A stretch of DNA of 64,000 nucleotides from Agaricus subrufescens (taxonomy: Eukaryota; Basidiomycota; Agaricomycetes; Agaricales; Agaricaceae). The notes below the pieces were generated by a model. The model saw only the letters and a list, made by a program, of their open reading frames with translations, had not been told where the DNA came from and made no database searches. The position numbers were made by a program, and so were the translations under genes. The stretch covers positions 4,340,001 to 4,404,000 of the forward strand of contig CM057057.1 of NCBI GenBank assembly GCA_029945375.1. Direction: 5' to 3'. Positions 1-9,787 of this stretch are shown here, piece after piece (within the stretch, counting starts at the first letter, position 1; the number at the start of each line of letters is the position of its first letter).

Positions 1-981
1 ACACCCGACCAGTCGTCGCCGACATCTAGTCATGGTCATTCAACCACCGCTGCCTCTTCCACTTCCACCTCGGATAGTTCACATTCGGGAAGTACTTCTG
101 GCGCTGCCATTGCCGGGACTGTGATTGGTACCCTCCTTTTCCTCGCTGTCATCGTCTCCCTGGCGGTATTCTTTCTCAAGAAAAGAAGGGCTGCTCAAGC
201 GGCTAAGAAGCTCTCTCCCTCCAAAGACTTCTCTCCCTTTGCTCATAATGCCAATGGCTATTCTCTGTCTTCGACGGCTAATGCGGCATATGCTGCTTCT
301 GCTGTCAGCCCCTATACCACTGCTCAGCCCCCTCCGGCACCCCAGCCTTACCAATCCCAATATCCTTACGGTGGCAACTCATATCAACCAAATGCACATG
401 CTGCCAGTGCCTATACCATAGACAGTCAGCACTATCATAGCCATACTCATTCTGGAGCAGCTCCTGGAGCATATAATGACCAGGAAGGAAGCATGTTACC
501 CTACGACGCAAATCCATTCCTGGATCAATCTCCTCGACAATACCCTCCTGCCCAGTATGCGTCTCAATCGACTTATGATTTGCCTTCAGCAAATGCCTAT
601 ACCCTTCCCAGTCCTTACGAAAACCCCTTCAACCCTCCTGCGAACTCTCGAGATCATCCTCTGCCTCCGCCTCCGCCGCCGCCGCCACCACCACCTGCAC
701 AAGATCCTTTCTTATCTGCTGAAGTTTCATCAGCAACCGATTCAACGATCTCTGCTCATCAACGTAAAGCTATGATGGCGGGTGCGACGTCTGCGCCCCC
801 TCGCATTATGCAACATACGGATGCGGAAGATTTTCTACCTCCCCCCAATGACGATGGTGTTGTGGAGCTACCACCACAGTACACAGAGAGACGCAGGCTA
901 GCGGTGGTCAATCACACCTCACCACCCTCTCCTAGTCCGTCATCCGCGTCTTGGCAACCCAGTCCACCTCCGCCACCATAG
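1..981 (+). CDS. Single-pass membrane protein A of tandem cluster (5' partial)
   Basis: The reading frame is open from base 1, so the gene begins outside the window; no start codon is assigned. The visible part starts with about 40 Ser/Thr-rich residues typical of an O-glycosylated outer stalk. One hydrophobic membrane span follows (about 118-175), then a basic stop-transfer run (KKRR). The rest is a Pro/Ser/Tyr/Gln-rich cytoplasmic tail with a ten-proline run near 670-700. The C-terminus carries QHTDAEDF followed by ELPPQYTERR, a PPxY motif of the kind bound by WW domains of Rsp5/NEDD4-type ubiquitin ligases (established family knowledge). The same arrangement recurs in the two genes ending at 6471 and 9354, so I read this as the first of three tandem paralogues. 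A cell-surface sensor or anchor role, comparable to Mid2/WSC or SKG6-like proteins, is inference only. Confidence 0.85.
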   Translation, partial: TPDQSSPTSSHGHSTTAASSTSTSDSSHSGSTSGAAIAGTVIGTLLFLAVIVSLAVFFLKKRRAAQAAKKLSPSKDFSPFAHNANGYSLSSTANAAYAASAVSPYTTAQPPPAPQPYQSQYPYGGNSYQPNAHAASAYTIDSQHYHSHTHSGAAPGAYNDQEGSMLPYDANPFLDQSPRQYPPAQYASQSTYDLPSANAYTLPSPYENPFNPPANSRDHPLPPPPPPPPPPPAQDPFLSAEVSSATDSTISAHQRKAMMAGATSAPPRIMQHTDAEDFLPPPNDDGVVELPPQYTERRRLAVVNHTSPPSPSPSSASWQPSPPPPP

Positions 982-2089
982 TCGTGTATTTCCATTCTTC
1001 TCTCTCTCTCTGCGAAGATATTTGAAAGGGGTTTTCTGGTTTGTTTCTTTGTGAATGTATATAGTGTACTTTTTTTTTATTCATGTGAATTCAAGTACAG
1101 GCTTACAACTCTTCTTCAAACAGCGTTTGGTCACCTTCGATTTTCCTTTTCCTTTTCTATCTGTGGAATTTTTATTGCTATTGTATACTGCAGCTGTTGC
1201 TGCAGTTCACCGTTCCTTTGTGCTTTGAAGTATCAAATAGAGCCATAACAACGATTTCCTGAGGATGGCCCGTGTGTTTATTATTCTTCATTATTTTTGT
1301 CGAGTACGCGAGAGTATGGGATGACTGTAGAATAGCTGTTGATCAGAAACATGAGCCGCGTGTAAGAGGTTCCGCTTTGACATGGGTACCATCGATTCCA
1401 TCAAATTATCAATTATCGGCGCTCACTTTAAATTGTCAGTCTCGTCCGATGGTTGCTGGTGATCAGCTGGTGATATTAGTCAACTTAGGACGCTTCTCAA
1501 TCGCCCCTATATCCTAAGACCGCGTCTTCTAATTTAGAGCTGGCCCTATAAAGCTTATGACTCGGTACTAACAAGCTTTTTTTTTTCGGGCTTGATGGCG
1601 AAAATACATTTCAGCTGATAGAGCCTGGTGACTGTTTTTATGGCAGGAATAGTGTGCATGTTTTGATGCGCGTTGGCTGGAGGTTATGAGCAATTGGTGA
1701 ACCGTGAGATGACACGATGCTATTCTTTCCGAGAATTTATTTTCTTAATGGTTGCCTTGTCTTCATGCCTCGTGCTTTATTCATGTGAAAGCGGCAAAAG
1801 GGCCGAGTGAGTCACTGTTGCGATGTTAAATCTATTGAGTAAAGTCAATAGCTGTGAAAAAATGTTATTCAATTTAGGAGTTTGGGACTGGAAGGTGTTG
1901 AGAATATTGGCAATTTATCAGGTACTTAATCAACAACTTGAACTCAAGGGACAGCTCCCCTCCGCTAGTGAGCCTACAATTTGCAATCAGGACTATTTTG
2001 GGTAGGACTTTCTTACAACATGGAGTGAATATTTATATTGAAGAGCCAAACTGGAGCCTGTAAAGGATGAAGTCATGCGTTTCTGAACC
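982..2089. other. Intergenic stretch, no gene seen
   Basis: This is the 3' flank of the first receptor-like gene up to the transposon target site. It contains T-rich runs near 1070 and 1577, but no open frame has recognisable similarity or convincing splice structure. Confidence 0.6.
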
Positions 2090-2097
2090 TCCTGTGC
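2090..2097. repeat. Target-site duplication, left copy (TCCTGTGC)
   Basis: The 8-bp sequence TCCTGTGC lies immediately before the left terminus (CACCTACC...) of the foldback element. It is repeated exactly, in the same orientation, at 4048-4055 just outside the right terminus. This is the footprint of cut-and-paste insertion. Confidence 0.88.
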
Positions 2098-3029
2098 CAC
2101 CTACCTCTTCCAAAAGGAGCTTCTGATTAGAGGGGGGAGAGGGGGGTCTCTCCTCTTTCTATCTAGAGTGATTTATATTGAATTCCTCATACTGCGCAAC
2201 GATGCTAAACGATAGGACTCCTGTGTCCCACGGCATGTTACCATGTCACTAACCTGTGCCGATCATCACGATCGGAGCTGATCGTTACTACTAACATTCC
2301 CAGCATGTGAATGACGATTAGCGGGGGTCTCCCCTCACTGTTTCCCGCCCTTCTCACACCTTATTTGATTGATCTCCGCTTGAAATTATACTCCCACGCA
2401 CAGTAGCTCAACACTCGGCAACATTTACCACTTCCCTTGCAGGCAAATGCCTTGCTATCTTCTAGAGTATTATTAACATTGCTGTTGGGGCTGTATATAC
2501 ACTATATATGTAGCAGAGATGATGGTATTTGTTGTATAATATAACACATGTTCTCAAGGAATCCTTTAAGAAGATGCACTGGGCGCATTTTTGAGCCTCA
2601 GCGCGAGGCAATATATGCTATACATACCGTTGGTGCTCTAATATACTATACCAAAAGCAATTTGCACGAGACCTGCACAGAATATTATTTGTATTTTATA
2701 AATAATCGCTTTATTCGGCAGTAATTAGTGCTTGTACTGACCTATACTGCGCGCGTGCGGCGCGCTGTGCGCGCATTTGTGCGCACTGTTAAGTGGTTCC
2801 AACGCAAAAGTTTGCTTGTGAACGGACAAGAATCAAGCGAGATATTGCCGATTCTTTGTGTAGTCATATGCTGATAAATGGATGGCATCAGATGAACTCA
2901 AATTACGACCACCTTGCACTTGAAGAATCTGTATATAACTTATATGCGTCAATAGCCATTTGCGCTGGCTTTTAGCAGCTGCAATAATCTCGCAAATTGG
3001 TAGTAAACTTATAAAGACAGTGACAAAAG
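2098..3029 (+). repeat. Left arm of foldback element
   Basis: This is the left inverted arm, pairing with 3100-4047. It includes a GC-rich low-complexity patch of alternating GCGC near 2749-2790 that is conserved in the other arm. Confidence 0.9.
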
Positions 3030-3099
3030 ATCACAAATGCACCAACATTGTTGTCCATTTTTCGTTGGTGTAATTGACATCAATTAGTGCATCTAAAGT

Positions 3100-4047
3100 C
3101 TTTGTATACTATCTTTATAAGTTTACTACCAATTTGCGAGATTCTTGCGGCTGCGAAAAGCCAGCGCAAATGGCTATTGACGCATATAAGTTATATACAG
3201 ATTCTTCAAGTGCAAGGTGGTCGTAATTTGAGTTCATCTGATGCCATCCATTTATCAGCATATGACTACACAAAGAATCAGCAATATCTCGCTTGATTCT
3301 TGTCCGTTTCACAAGCAAACTTTTGCGTTGGATACCACTTAACAGTGCGCACAAATGCGCGCACAGCGCGCCGCACGCGCCTCAGTATAGGTCAGTACAA
3401 GCACTAATTACTGCCGAATAAAGCGATTATTTATAAAATACAAATAATATTCCTGTGCAGGTCTCGTGCAAATTGCTTTTGGTATAGTATATTAGAGCAC
3501 CAACGGTATGTATAGCATATATTGCCTCGCGCTGAGGCTCAAAAATGCGCCCAGTATCTAGCATCTTCTTAAAGGATTCCTTAGAGAACATGTGCTATAT
3601 TATACAGCAGATACCACTAGCACTGCTACATATATAGTGTGTATACGGCCCCAATAGCAATGTGAATGGTGCTCTAGAAGATATAAAGGCATTTACTTGC
3701 AGGGGAAGTGGTAAATAGTTGCCGAGTGTTGAGCTACTGTGCGTGGGAGTATAATTTCAAGCAGAGGATCAGCCAAATAAGGCGTGGGAAGGGCGGGAAA
3801 CAGTGAGGGGACACCCCCGCCTATTGTCATTCACACGCTTGGGAATGTTAGTAGTAACGATCAACTCCGATCAGTGATGATCGGCACAAGTTAGTGACAT
3901 GGTAACACGCCGTGGGACACAGGAGTCCTATCGTTTAGCATCGTTTAGCGCAGTATGAGGAATTCAATATAAATCACTCTAGATAGAAAGAGGAGAGACC
4001 CCCCTCTCCCCCCTCTAATCAGAAGCTCCTTTTGGAAGGGTTAGGTG
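3100..4047 (-). repeat. Right arm of foldback element
   Basis: This is the reverse complement of 2098-3029, with small indels that make the arm about 16 bp longer. The last 20 bp form the right terminal inverted repeat. Confidence 0.9.
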
Positions 4048-4055
4048 TCCTGTGC
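4048..4055. repeat. Target-site duplication, right copy (TCCTGTGC)
   Basis: This matches 2090-2097 base for base in direct orientation and abuts the right end of the element. Confidence 0.88.
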
Positions 4056-4743
4056 TGTTCCGTGTACCTTGCAGTGCCCCACAGATTGGTTCAAGCACCA
4101 AATACTGAGGAAGTTGTAACTATTTACCTGGCGGTCGAATTACCGCTTTCTGATCACACTTTGCGTTGAGGAGAGAGAAAGTTATCGGAGTGTCGTCAAT
4201 ACTCAGGGGGCCCCAATGGACATTGGAGGTGCTGGAGTTTGATGCAGTGCATTCTCCCAAGGTCCCCCCCTCAGGCTGTAAGAATAGGCATTCGTAAATC
4301 AGATTAGGCTATGCATCGTGGGGTGTGAGCCCTCGGGCCTCAGCGCCTGAGTCCCAGTTACCGGCTTGAAGCGGCATTGCCTTCCTTTTAAATTTAGGTA
4401 CACAAGTTGGTTGAAACCGCAGCTGAGTGTTTTTGGATGCAAGACGCCCAATTGGTCGAAACAAATCCAGTGGTTTAGATGTAGTCCAGCGAAAGGCTGT
4501 GTCTACTCTGGCCAGTGTATACAGCTTCCGAGCCCTGTAACCTGTGCATTGTAATTCTACCCTGCCAAAAAAAGAAAATGAGGTTATGTAGAGCTTATGT
4601 GATTTGTTACTGATACATATCTAGTCCTGCCGCGTTTTGATAGGTCGTGTACATAACACTGCAACAGATGCAAATGCAAGGGCCGAATAAGCAAGCCACA
4701 CATCATTCTGTTTGAAATACCCCTCGTCCTTCCTTCTTCTTCA
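4056..4743. other. Intergenic, promoter side of receptor-like gene B
   Basis: This is about 690 bp between the transposon and the ATG of the next receptor-like gene. No coding potential is seen, and it presumably holds that gene's promoter. The transposon therefore sits within 700 bp of its start codon. Confidence 0.5.
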
Positions 4744-6471
4744 ATGTGTCATTTTAACCTTCTTTTATGCCTTTTTGCTCTTGCTACGCATCTTCATCTA
4801 GTTTATGGCTTTGCCTTCGATGTTTCTCATCCCACCCAGTGCGGCAATCAAAAATTTACTTGGGTTGGTAGGTATCAGATTGAAATTGATATTCTGTAAC
4901 CTAACGCAAACGGTGTGGTAGACGGCAGCCCACCATTTAATGTCCTTGTTTTTGTGGTATGTACTTACGCTGTCAAACTCTGAAGCAGCACCGTTAAGCA
5001 TCGTGTTCCTTGTCGCGTTATTAGTCGGATGGTACACTGAAGAATGTCAGCATCCCAGCAGATGCATACGACACGAAAAGTGCACAGGGTAGCTTTCAAT
5101 TCCCACTAAACCTCGCCCAAAGCCAAACCATCATGTTTGCGATGAGCGATGCAACAGGGGTGACCGCTGGTGGGATTTCAGACGTCTTTACTGTGGGCGC
5201 TGCGACCGCAGGCTCACTAAACTGTAATACTAGCGATCCTGGTGAGTATGTGAAGAGCTCCTGAACTTTGGATATTCACAATATTTGCAGGCGTAGATTT
5301 CTTCTTTTCTACTGAATCCAAACTCACGCGGTGCAAGTGAGTTGCCGTTGGTATAGCCTTTAACCTTCCGAGGATGTACTGACCCTCTACTTCACTTTTG
5401 AGAAACTTCCAATTTTCAATGTTTCCCAATGCTATACAACCTATAACGATCCTTGTAAGGAGTAATCGTTCAGTCCTGTACTTGACTGACAGCCTCTTGC
5501 ATGTATAGGTGACAGTGGCCCGCGGAGAGTCATTCTACCTCCACCCACCCATAGGGGATCCATTTAATTGGAAAGCAAATTTGACAGCAGGATCATCTGT
5601 CATGTTTACGGTGACAGACTCGCAAAATCGTGTGGGTGGAACTTCCGAGTTGAACATCGTAGGGGAATCAGATGATTCGTCGTGTCTCCATCCGCTTCCT
5701 TCATCGGCTGCACCTACTCGTACTCCATCATCACCAACAGCCACCTCATCCTCACCCTCTACCCCGACACAGACGCAGAGTAATGGCGGGAAGAGTGACA
5801 CAGGGATTATTGTTGGGGCATGTATTGCTGGAGTTGTCGCACTGGCCATCATAGCCGCACTGGTTTACTTCTTCTCCAAACGGAGTAGGAAACACAGGCA
5901 CCGGCCCATCGATTTGACCGGAGGAGAGCACGATTTGTCTACTGGCCTCCTTTCCTTGAGCCAGCCACCAACCCCATTCCCTGTAATGAATCCATTCTCA
6001 TCATCCCATGACTCTACAATCACCCCGTATAGTACCGGTTTATCGACCCGCGCGTCGACCGGGGCGGTGATGTTGGGTAATGGTAATACGGAAAATACCC
6101 TTATGGCCGCGGGTGTTGGAACCATGGACGCTCAGGGCCGTCAGGCTAGACTGAGCGCGAAACAAGAAGCGATGTCACAGGACACACATCAGGAATACTA
6201 CGATCCTTACAACCCTACATATCGACAAAGTCAATCCGCTGCTTCATCCAGCTCCGCTTATCAGACAACATACAGTTCCACCCCTTCTGGGACATCATCG
6301 TCGTCTGCAAAGAAGCCGGCGGCGAGCCCTCCTGCGCAGCAAACTCCACGACGTTTTATTGTGCACACGGACCTGGAAGATGAACCGATAGAGCTGCCTC
6401 CAATGTATACAGAACGATCATATAATTCTCAAGCGCCGGCGAACGCCCCCTCGCCCAGAGACGCACTCTAA
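4744..6471 (+). CDS. Single-pass membrane protein B of tandem cluster
   Basis: Six exons join cleanly: 4744-4867, 4922-4956, 5025-5241, 5291-5336, 5403-5454 and 5509-6471, giving 478 aa. The start ATG opens a signal peptide (MCHFNLLLCLFALATHLHLV). A luminal/extracellular domain follows, with cysteines and motifs shared with gene C: HPTQCG near the N-terminus, LAQSQTIMF, GDPFNWKANLTAG, and SSCL before the stalk. After a Ser/Thr/Pro stalk comes one membrane helix (about 5813-5880) and basic KRSRKHRHR. The cytoplasmic tail is Ser/Pro/Tyr-rich and ends with VHTDLEDEPIELPPMYTERS, which includes a PPxY motif. The first four exon lengths (124, 35, 217, 46) equal those of gene C, so the two are tandem duplicates. 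A surface sensor or wall-linked function is inferred; no enzyme motif is visible. Confidence 0.88.
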
Positions 6472-7257
6472 GACGTCCTCTATACCTTTCTTTTGTGCTT
6501 TTATGATTCAATCTTTAGGGGACTACAGGGGGACTTCTCGCGAAGAGATGCTGTTTACGGGTTTGGAGAGAAGCGAATGCATGTTCGCGAGAAGTTCCGA
6601 TGGGTGGGTTGTAATACTTCAAGGACAGCTCAAAGACCACTTCGTGCACGCATTTTCCACACTTATTTATATTTCCTTCAATAATCTATCTAGCATCAAT
6701 TAACTGTACGACATTCAACCTATCATCGACGCCGACTCTAACTATACCACCGCAGCTCGCACCGGCTGATCAAGGGAAAATACATTCTGATGTGTCACAT
6801 CTGTAAATGATTCGCCACGAGTTGTCAGGGACTGAGATCTTCCTATAAATGCATGTTGAAAGGTTGGCGGACCATGGGTACCGAAAAGCTGCCAAACCCT
6901 CTCATGAGTATGGTTTATTCTTAAAACCCACTCTTGAAACCCAGTATCCTCCTTGGTATTTGCTTAATTTGTGTCCTAGAAGTATACGAGACAACTCAGG
7001 CCGGAGTATCAAAAATCAAGTAAGTGGTGACCTGACTTATTCCCAATATGCTTTTAGTACCTCACCGGTGACAGTAGTTGACATCTCAACGTGACCGCGT
7101 CGTATCTTTTATGCTTTTCATGAGCGTCTTGTATGAACATGTGATGTTTCGAATTGACAGCCTCTTTTTATAGATCCTGTCCTGCTCATCAGGCAGAAAA
7201 TCGAATTGGTGCAGGGTTAGCTTGCCTTTCTTCCCCTTCCTCCTTCCAGTTCTCTTA
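6472..7257. other. Intergenic between receptor-like genes B and C
   Basis: This stretch is mostly featureless apart from a strong hairpin 60 bp after the stop of gene B (6530-6598). It presumably contains the 3' UTR of B and the promoter of C. Confidence 0.55.
6530..6598 (+). other. Hairpin in the 3' flank of gene B
   Basis: Bases 6533-6544 (ACTTCTCGCGAA) are exactly reverse-complementary to 6584-6595 (TTCGCGAGAAGT). The stem can be extended to 15 bp with one mismatch (6530-6544 with 6584-6598), leaving a 39-nt loop. It lies just after the stop codon at 6471, so it is probably in the 3' UTR. Confidence 0.6.
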
Positions 7258-9354
7258 ATGCGTTGTGTAGCTTTTTATTCGTCCGTTGTTTTCTTTGCCT
7301 CGTTTTTCCAGAGGGTCCATGGTTTCACTTTCTCCGTTACTCAGCCAAGTCAATGTGGAGGACTGCAGTTCGATTGGGTCGGTGAGTGGTCAAAAGCGAA
7401 GCGTCGCGTTCTTTCCGCTTGTGGCCCTACGGGTCAAATGGGAGAGATTGAACACAGAAATTAATGTTTGTTGGTTTCACAGGCGGTATACCACCGTTCA
7501 CCGCTCTTGTATTGGTGGTATGTTTTGTTTAAGAATGCGTGTCGAATGGTTGTTAGAATCTCACAATGCAGCCGTTTGGTATTGCGCGGACCGTTAACAT
7601 TCCAGCGCAATCATGGAACGAACAAACTCAGTCAGGGGATTATTCGTTTGTTCTCCCGCTGAACCAAAGTCAGAAGGTCATCTTTTCCATGGGGGATGCA
7701 ACCGGACCGACCTCAGGCGGAGTTACGGATGTTAGCACTGTCCAAGCTTTAGCTGGAGGTTCACCGCCTTGCGATACCAGCAGTCCTAGTAGGTTATGAT
7801 CATCATTCAACATCCATGCTATTTATGGTGCTTACAGGTCCTGATTTCACCTTTGAGACTGATTTGCCACTTTCACAATGCGAGTGAGTTCGTTTCCATC
7901 TATTCCCGCTACGCATTAGATTCTTAATGTGTGTTTTGTAGAAATTACTCTTTTGGTCAGTTCGGTACTGCAGTGCAACCAATATCGGTACTCGTGTGTA
8001 TTATTATTGTTATTACTATCCCTTGGACACAGCCGTTCATCTCTCTATTTTACAGGTAACAATACCTAACGGCGAATCTTTCACGCTAAATGCACCGCGC
8101 GGAGATCCTTATATCTGGAAGGCCAACTTGACGGCCGGAACTAATGTAATGTTCACTGTTACAGATGCTCAGAACCATGTAGGGGGGACCAGTCGGCTCC
8201 TAACTGTTGGCGCGTCGGGTGATTCTTCATGTTTGAGTGCTCAGGTTCCTGTGTCCAGGTCTGCGTCACCTACTCTATTACCCAACCCATCGACGGCTTC
8301 ATCACCTAATCCGGCACTTGCCAGTACGCCCGATGTGCCCAATATCGGTGGCGGTGGCTCACGAAGCCAGGGCAACCAAAGTAAAAACAACAACAAAACC
8401 TCCATTATCATCCCCGCTGCTGTTGGTGGATCTGTTGGATCACTAGCCATAGCTCTGCTCGCATTTTTCCTGGTTCGACGAAAACGCCGACGTAATGTCA
8501 CTAAGCCTAGCGACTTGCACGGATCAGCGGCTCCCGGCGCACCTACATTTTTCTCGCCCCCTGGACAGATGCAATACCGTGATCAAGCTCCACCCACCTC
8601 CTACCCCGCCAATCCGAATGTCGGGTCACTATCTACGGGCCAAAGTACTGGTTTTTCTCCTGTGCCAATGCAAGTTACACCCGCCCCTTACTCCGCCAAT
8701 CGGAACGTTGTAGCACCAACGAGCCGAGGCAATGGCGCTCCTCCAGGGCAGATGCAATATTATGACCAGACCGCTCCCACCCGCTCTTTCGCCAACCCAA
8801 GTATTGGTGCGCAACCGACGAGCAGAAATAGTGGCTTCTCTCCGGGCTCATCAACGTTGACCGGTACTGGAGGCGGTCCCGATTTGAGTCCCGCCCCAGC
8901 AGCGGCCATGCAATCTCCCATTCCAACTAAGCCATCAACTGGAAGCATGGATACCAAGGCTAATTACTCAGCAATGAGTTTCAAGCCAGAAGCTACGCTG
9001 CCACAAAAGGGCGAGCAACACCTATATTATGATCCTTACGCAGGGAATTGGTCCCAACAAGAATATGGTCTTAACCAATACGGCGACGCATCATCTAGCT
9101 CACAGAAAGTTGACATGAACAGTATGTCAAGATCTGGTGCCGGTAGTACATATAACACCGGCGCCTCAGTCTGGGACGGCAAGGCGACGTTGCCACAGGC
9201 TGGAAAGTCACCACAGACTTCATCGTTGCCTGTCCAACCCCCTCAGCAGTTGATGATGCATACAGATATGGATGATGAGCTTCCGCCTGAGTACTCTGAC
9301 TTGAGAAATGATATTCCTCCTTTGCCGTCTGCGGCACCTAGGAGTGGACATTAG
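7258..9354 (+). CDS. Single-pass membrane protein C of tandem cluster
   Basis: Exons 7258-7381, 7483-7517, 7572-7788, 7838-7883, 7942-7987 and 8056-9354 join in frame to 588 aa. The protein starts with a signal peptide (MRCVAFYSSVVFFASFF), then FTFSVTQPSQCGGLQFDWVG, which is colinear with gene B. The outer domain shares GDPYIWKANLTAG, FTVTDAQNHVGGTS and SSCL with B, followed by a Ser/Pro/Gly/Asn stalk. One membrane span is encoded at about 8404-8472, followed by RRKRRR. The cytoplasmic tail holds two degenerate 61-residue repeats around PPGQMQYxDQ and ends MMHTDMDDELPPEYSDLR, the same PPxY-type terminus as A and B. ATG 7258 is chosen because it begins the signal peptide and gives an exon 1 of exactly the same length as in B. 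Function unknown; a sensor or adaptor is inference. Confidence 0.88.
8552..8845 (+). repeat. Degenerate 183-bp tandem repeat inside gene C tail
   Basis: The segment beginning near 8552 (PPGQMQYRDQ...ANPNVG...GFSP) recurs at a 183-bp offset near 8735 (PPGQMQYYDQ...ANPSIG...GFSP). The period is exactly 61 codons, so the frame is preserved. The second copy degenerates after GFSP at about 8845. Confidence 0.7.
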
Positions 9355-9787
9355 TCTGTTATACCCTCCGTTGACGAATTAATTTTTTCATTCAAAAATT
9401 GTGGAATTTCCACGTCTCGCTAGCTAAATTATCCTTTTGTTCCTGACGAACACAGCTCTCCGATTTCAAGTTGTTCCTGTACACGTTCCTTTGCATTGTG
9501 TAACATGGTATGCAAATTCATAAACATGCATCTTTACATATCATAGATACATCAGAGTATTCCTTTGTCGGTGCGGTAATCAAGATAGCAAACCACTAGC
9601 AGTTTGTGATCAACGTCAAGAAAAAAGAGAGACAAAAAGAGAAAGAAAAAAAACAAGACACAAAAGAGTCAGGTGAACAATAGCGACAAGAAAGAGGGGG
9701 AAACAAGCCGGTCTAAACGGAGAACCGATGAAATTAATTTAAAGCAATGGCACATTATGTTACAGCTATCCAAGCTCTGAGCCTTGT
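9355..9787. other. Intergenic between convergent genes
   Basis: This is an AT-rich 3' flank shared by receptor-like gene C (+) and the small minus-strand gene ending at 9788. It holds a purine-rich A/G tract near 9619-9700. No gene is seen. Confidence 0.5.

Larger units (their letters stand above)
2098..4047. mobile_element. Foldback-type DNA transposon, 1.95 kb, non-autonomous
   Basis: Two arms of about 930-950 bp (2098-3029 and 3100-4047) are reverse complements over almost their full length, with scattered single-base differences and small indels; by eye the identity is above 90%. About 70 bp of weakly symmetric sequence separates them. The termini read CACCTACCTCTTCC on the left and, reverse-complemented, CACCTAACCCTTCC on the right. 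A perfect 8-bp direct repeat flanks the element. Eight-bp duplications are known for hAT and for KDZ (Kyakuja/Dileera/Zisupton) elements, the latter common in mushroom genomes; the family here is undetermined. No transposase is encoded. The only open frames are short mirror-image ORFs of 60-79 codons in the arms, likely fortuitous. Transcribed across, it would form a very long hairpin RNA. Confidence 0.9.

Noticed and set aside
2793..3354. Open frames of 60-79 codons in the transposon arms, reading RTRIKRDIADSLCSHMLING on both strands
   Set aside because: They are the same sequence seen twice because the arms are inverted copies; they have no transposase motif and are too short.
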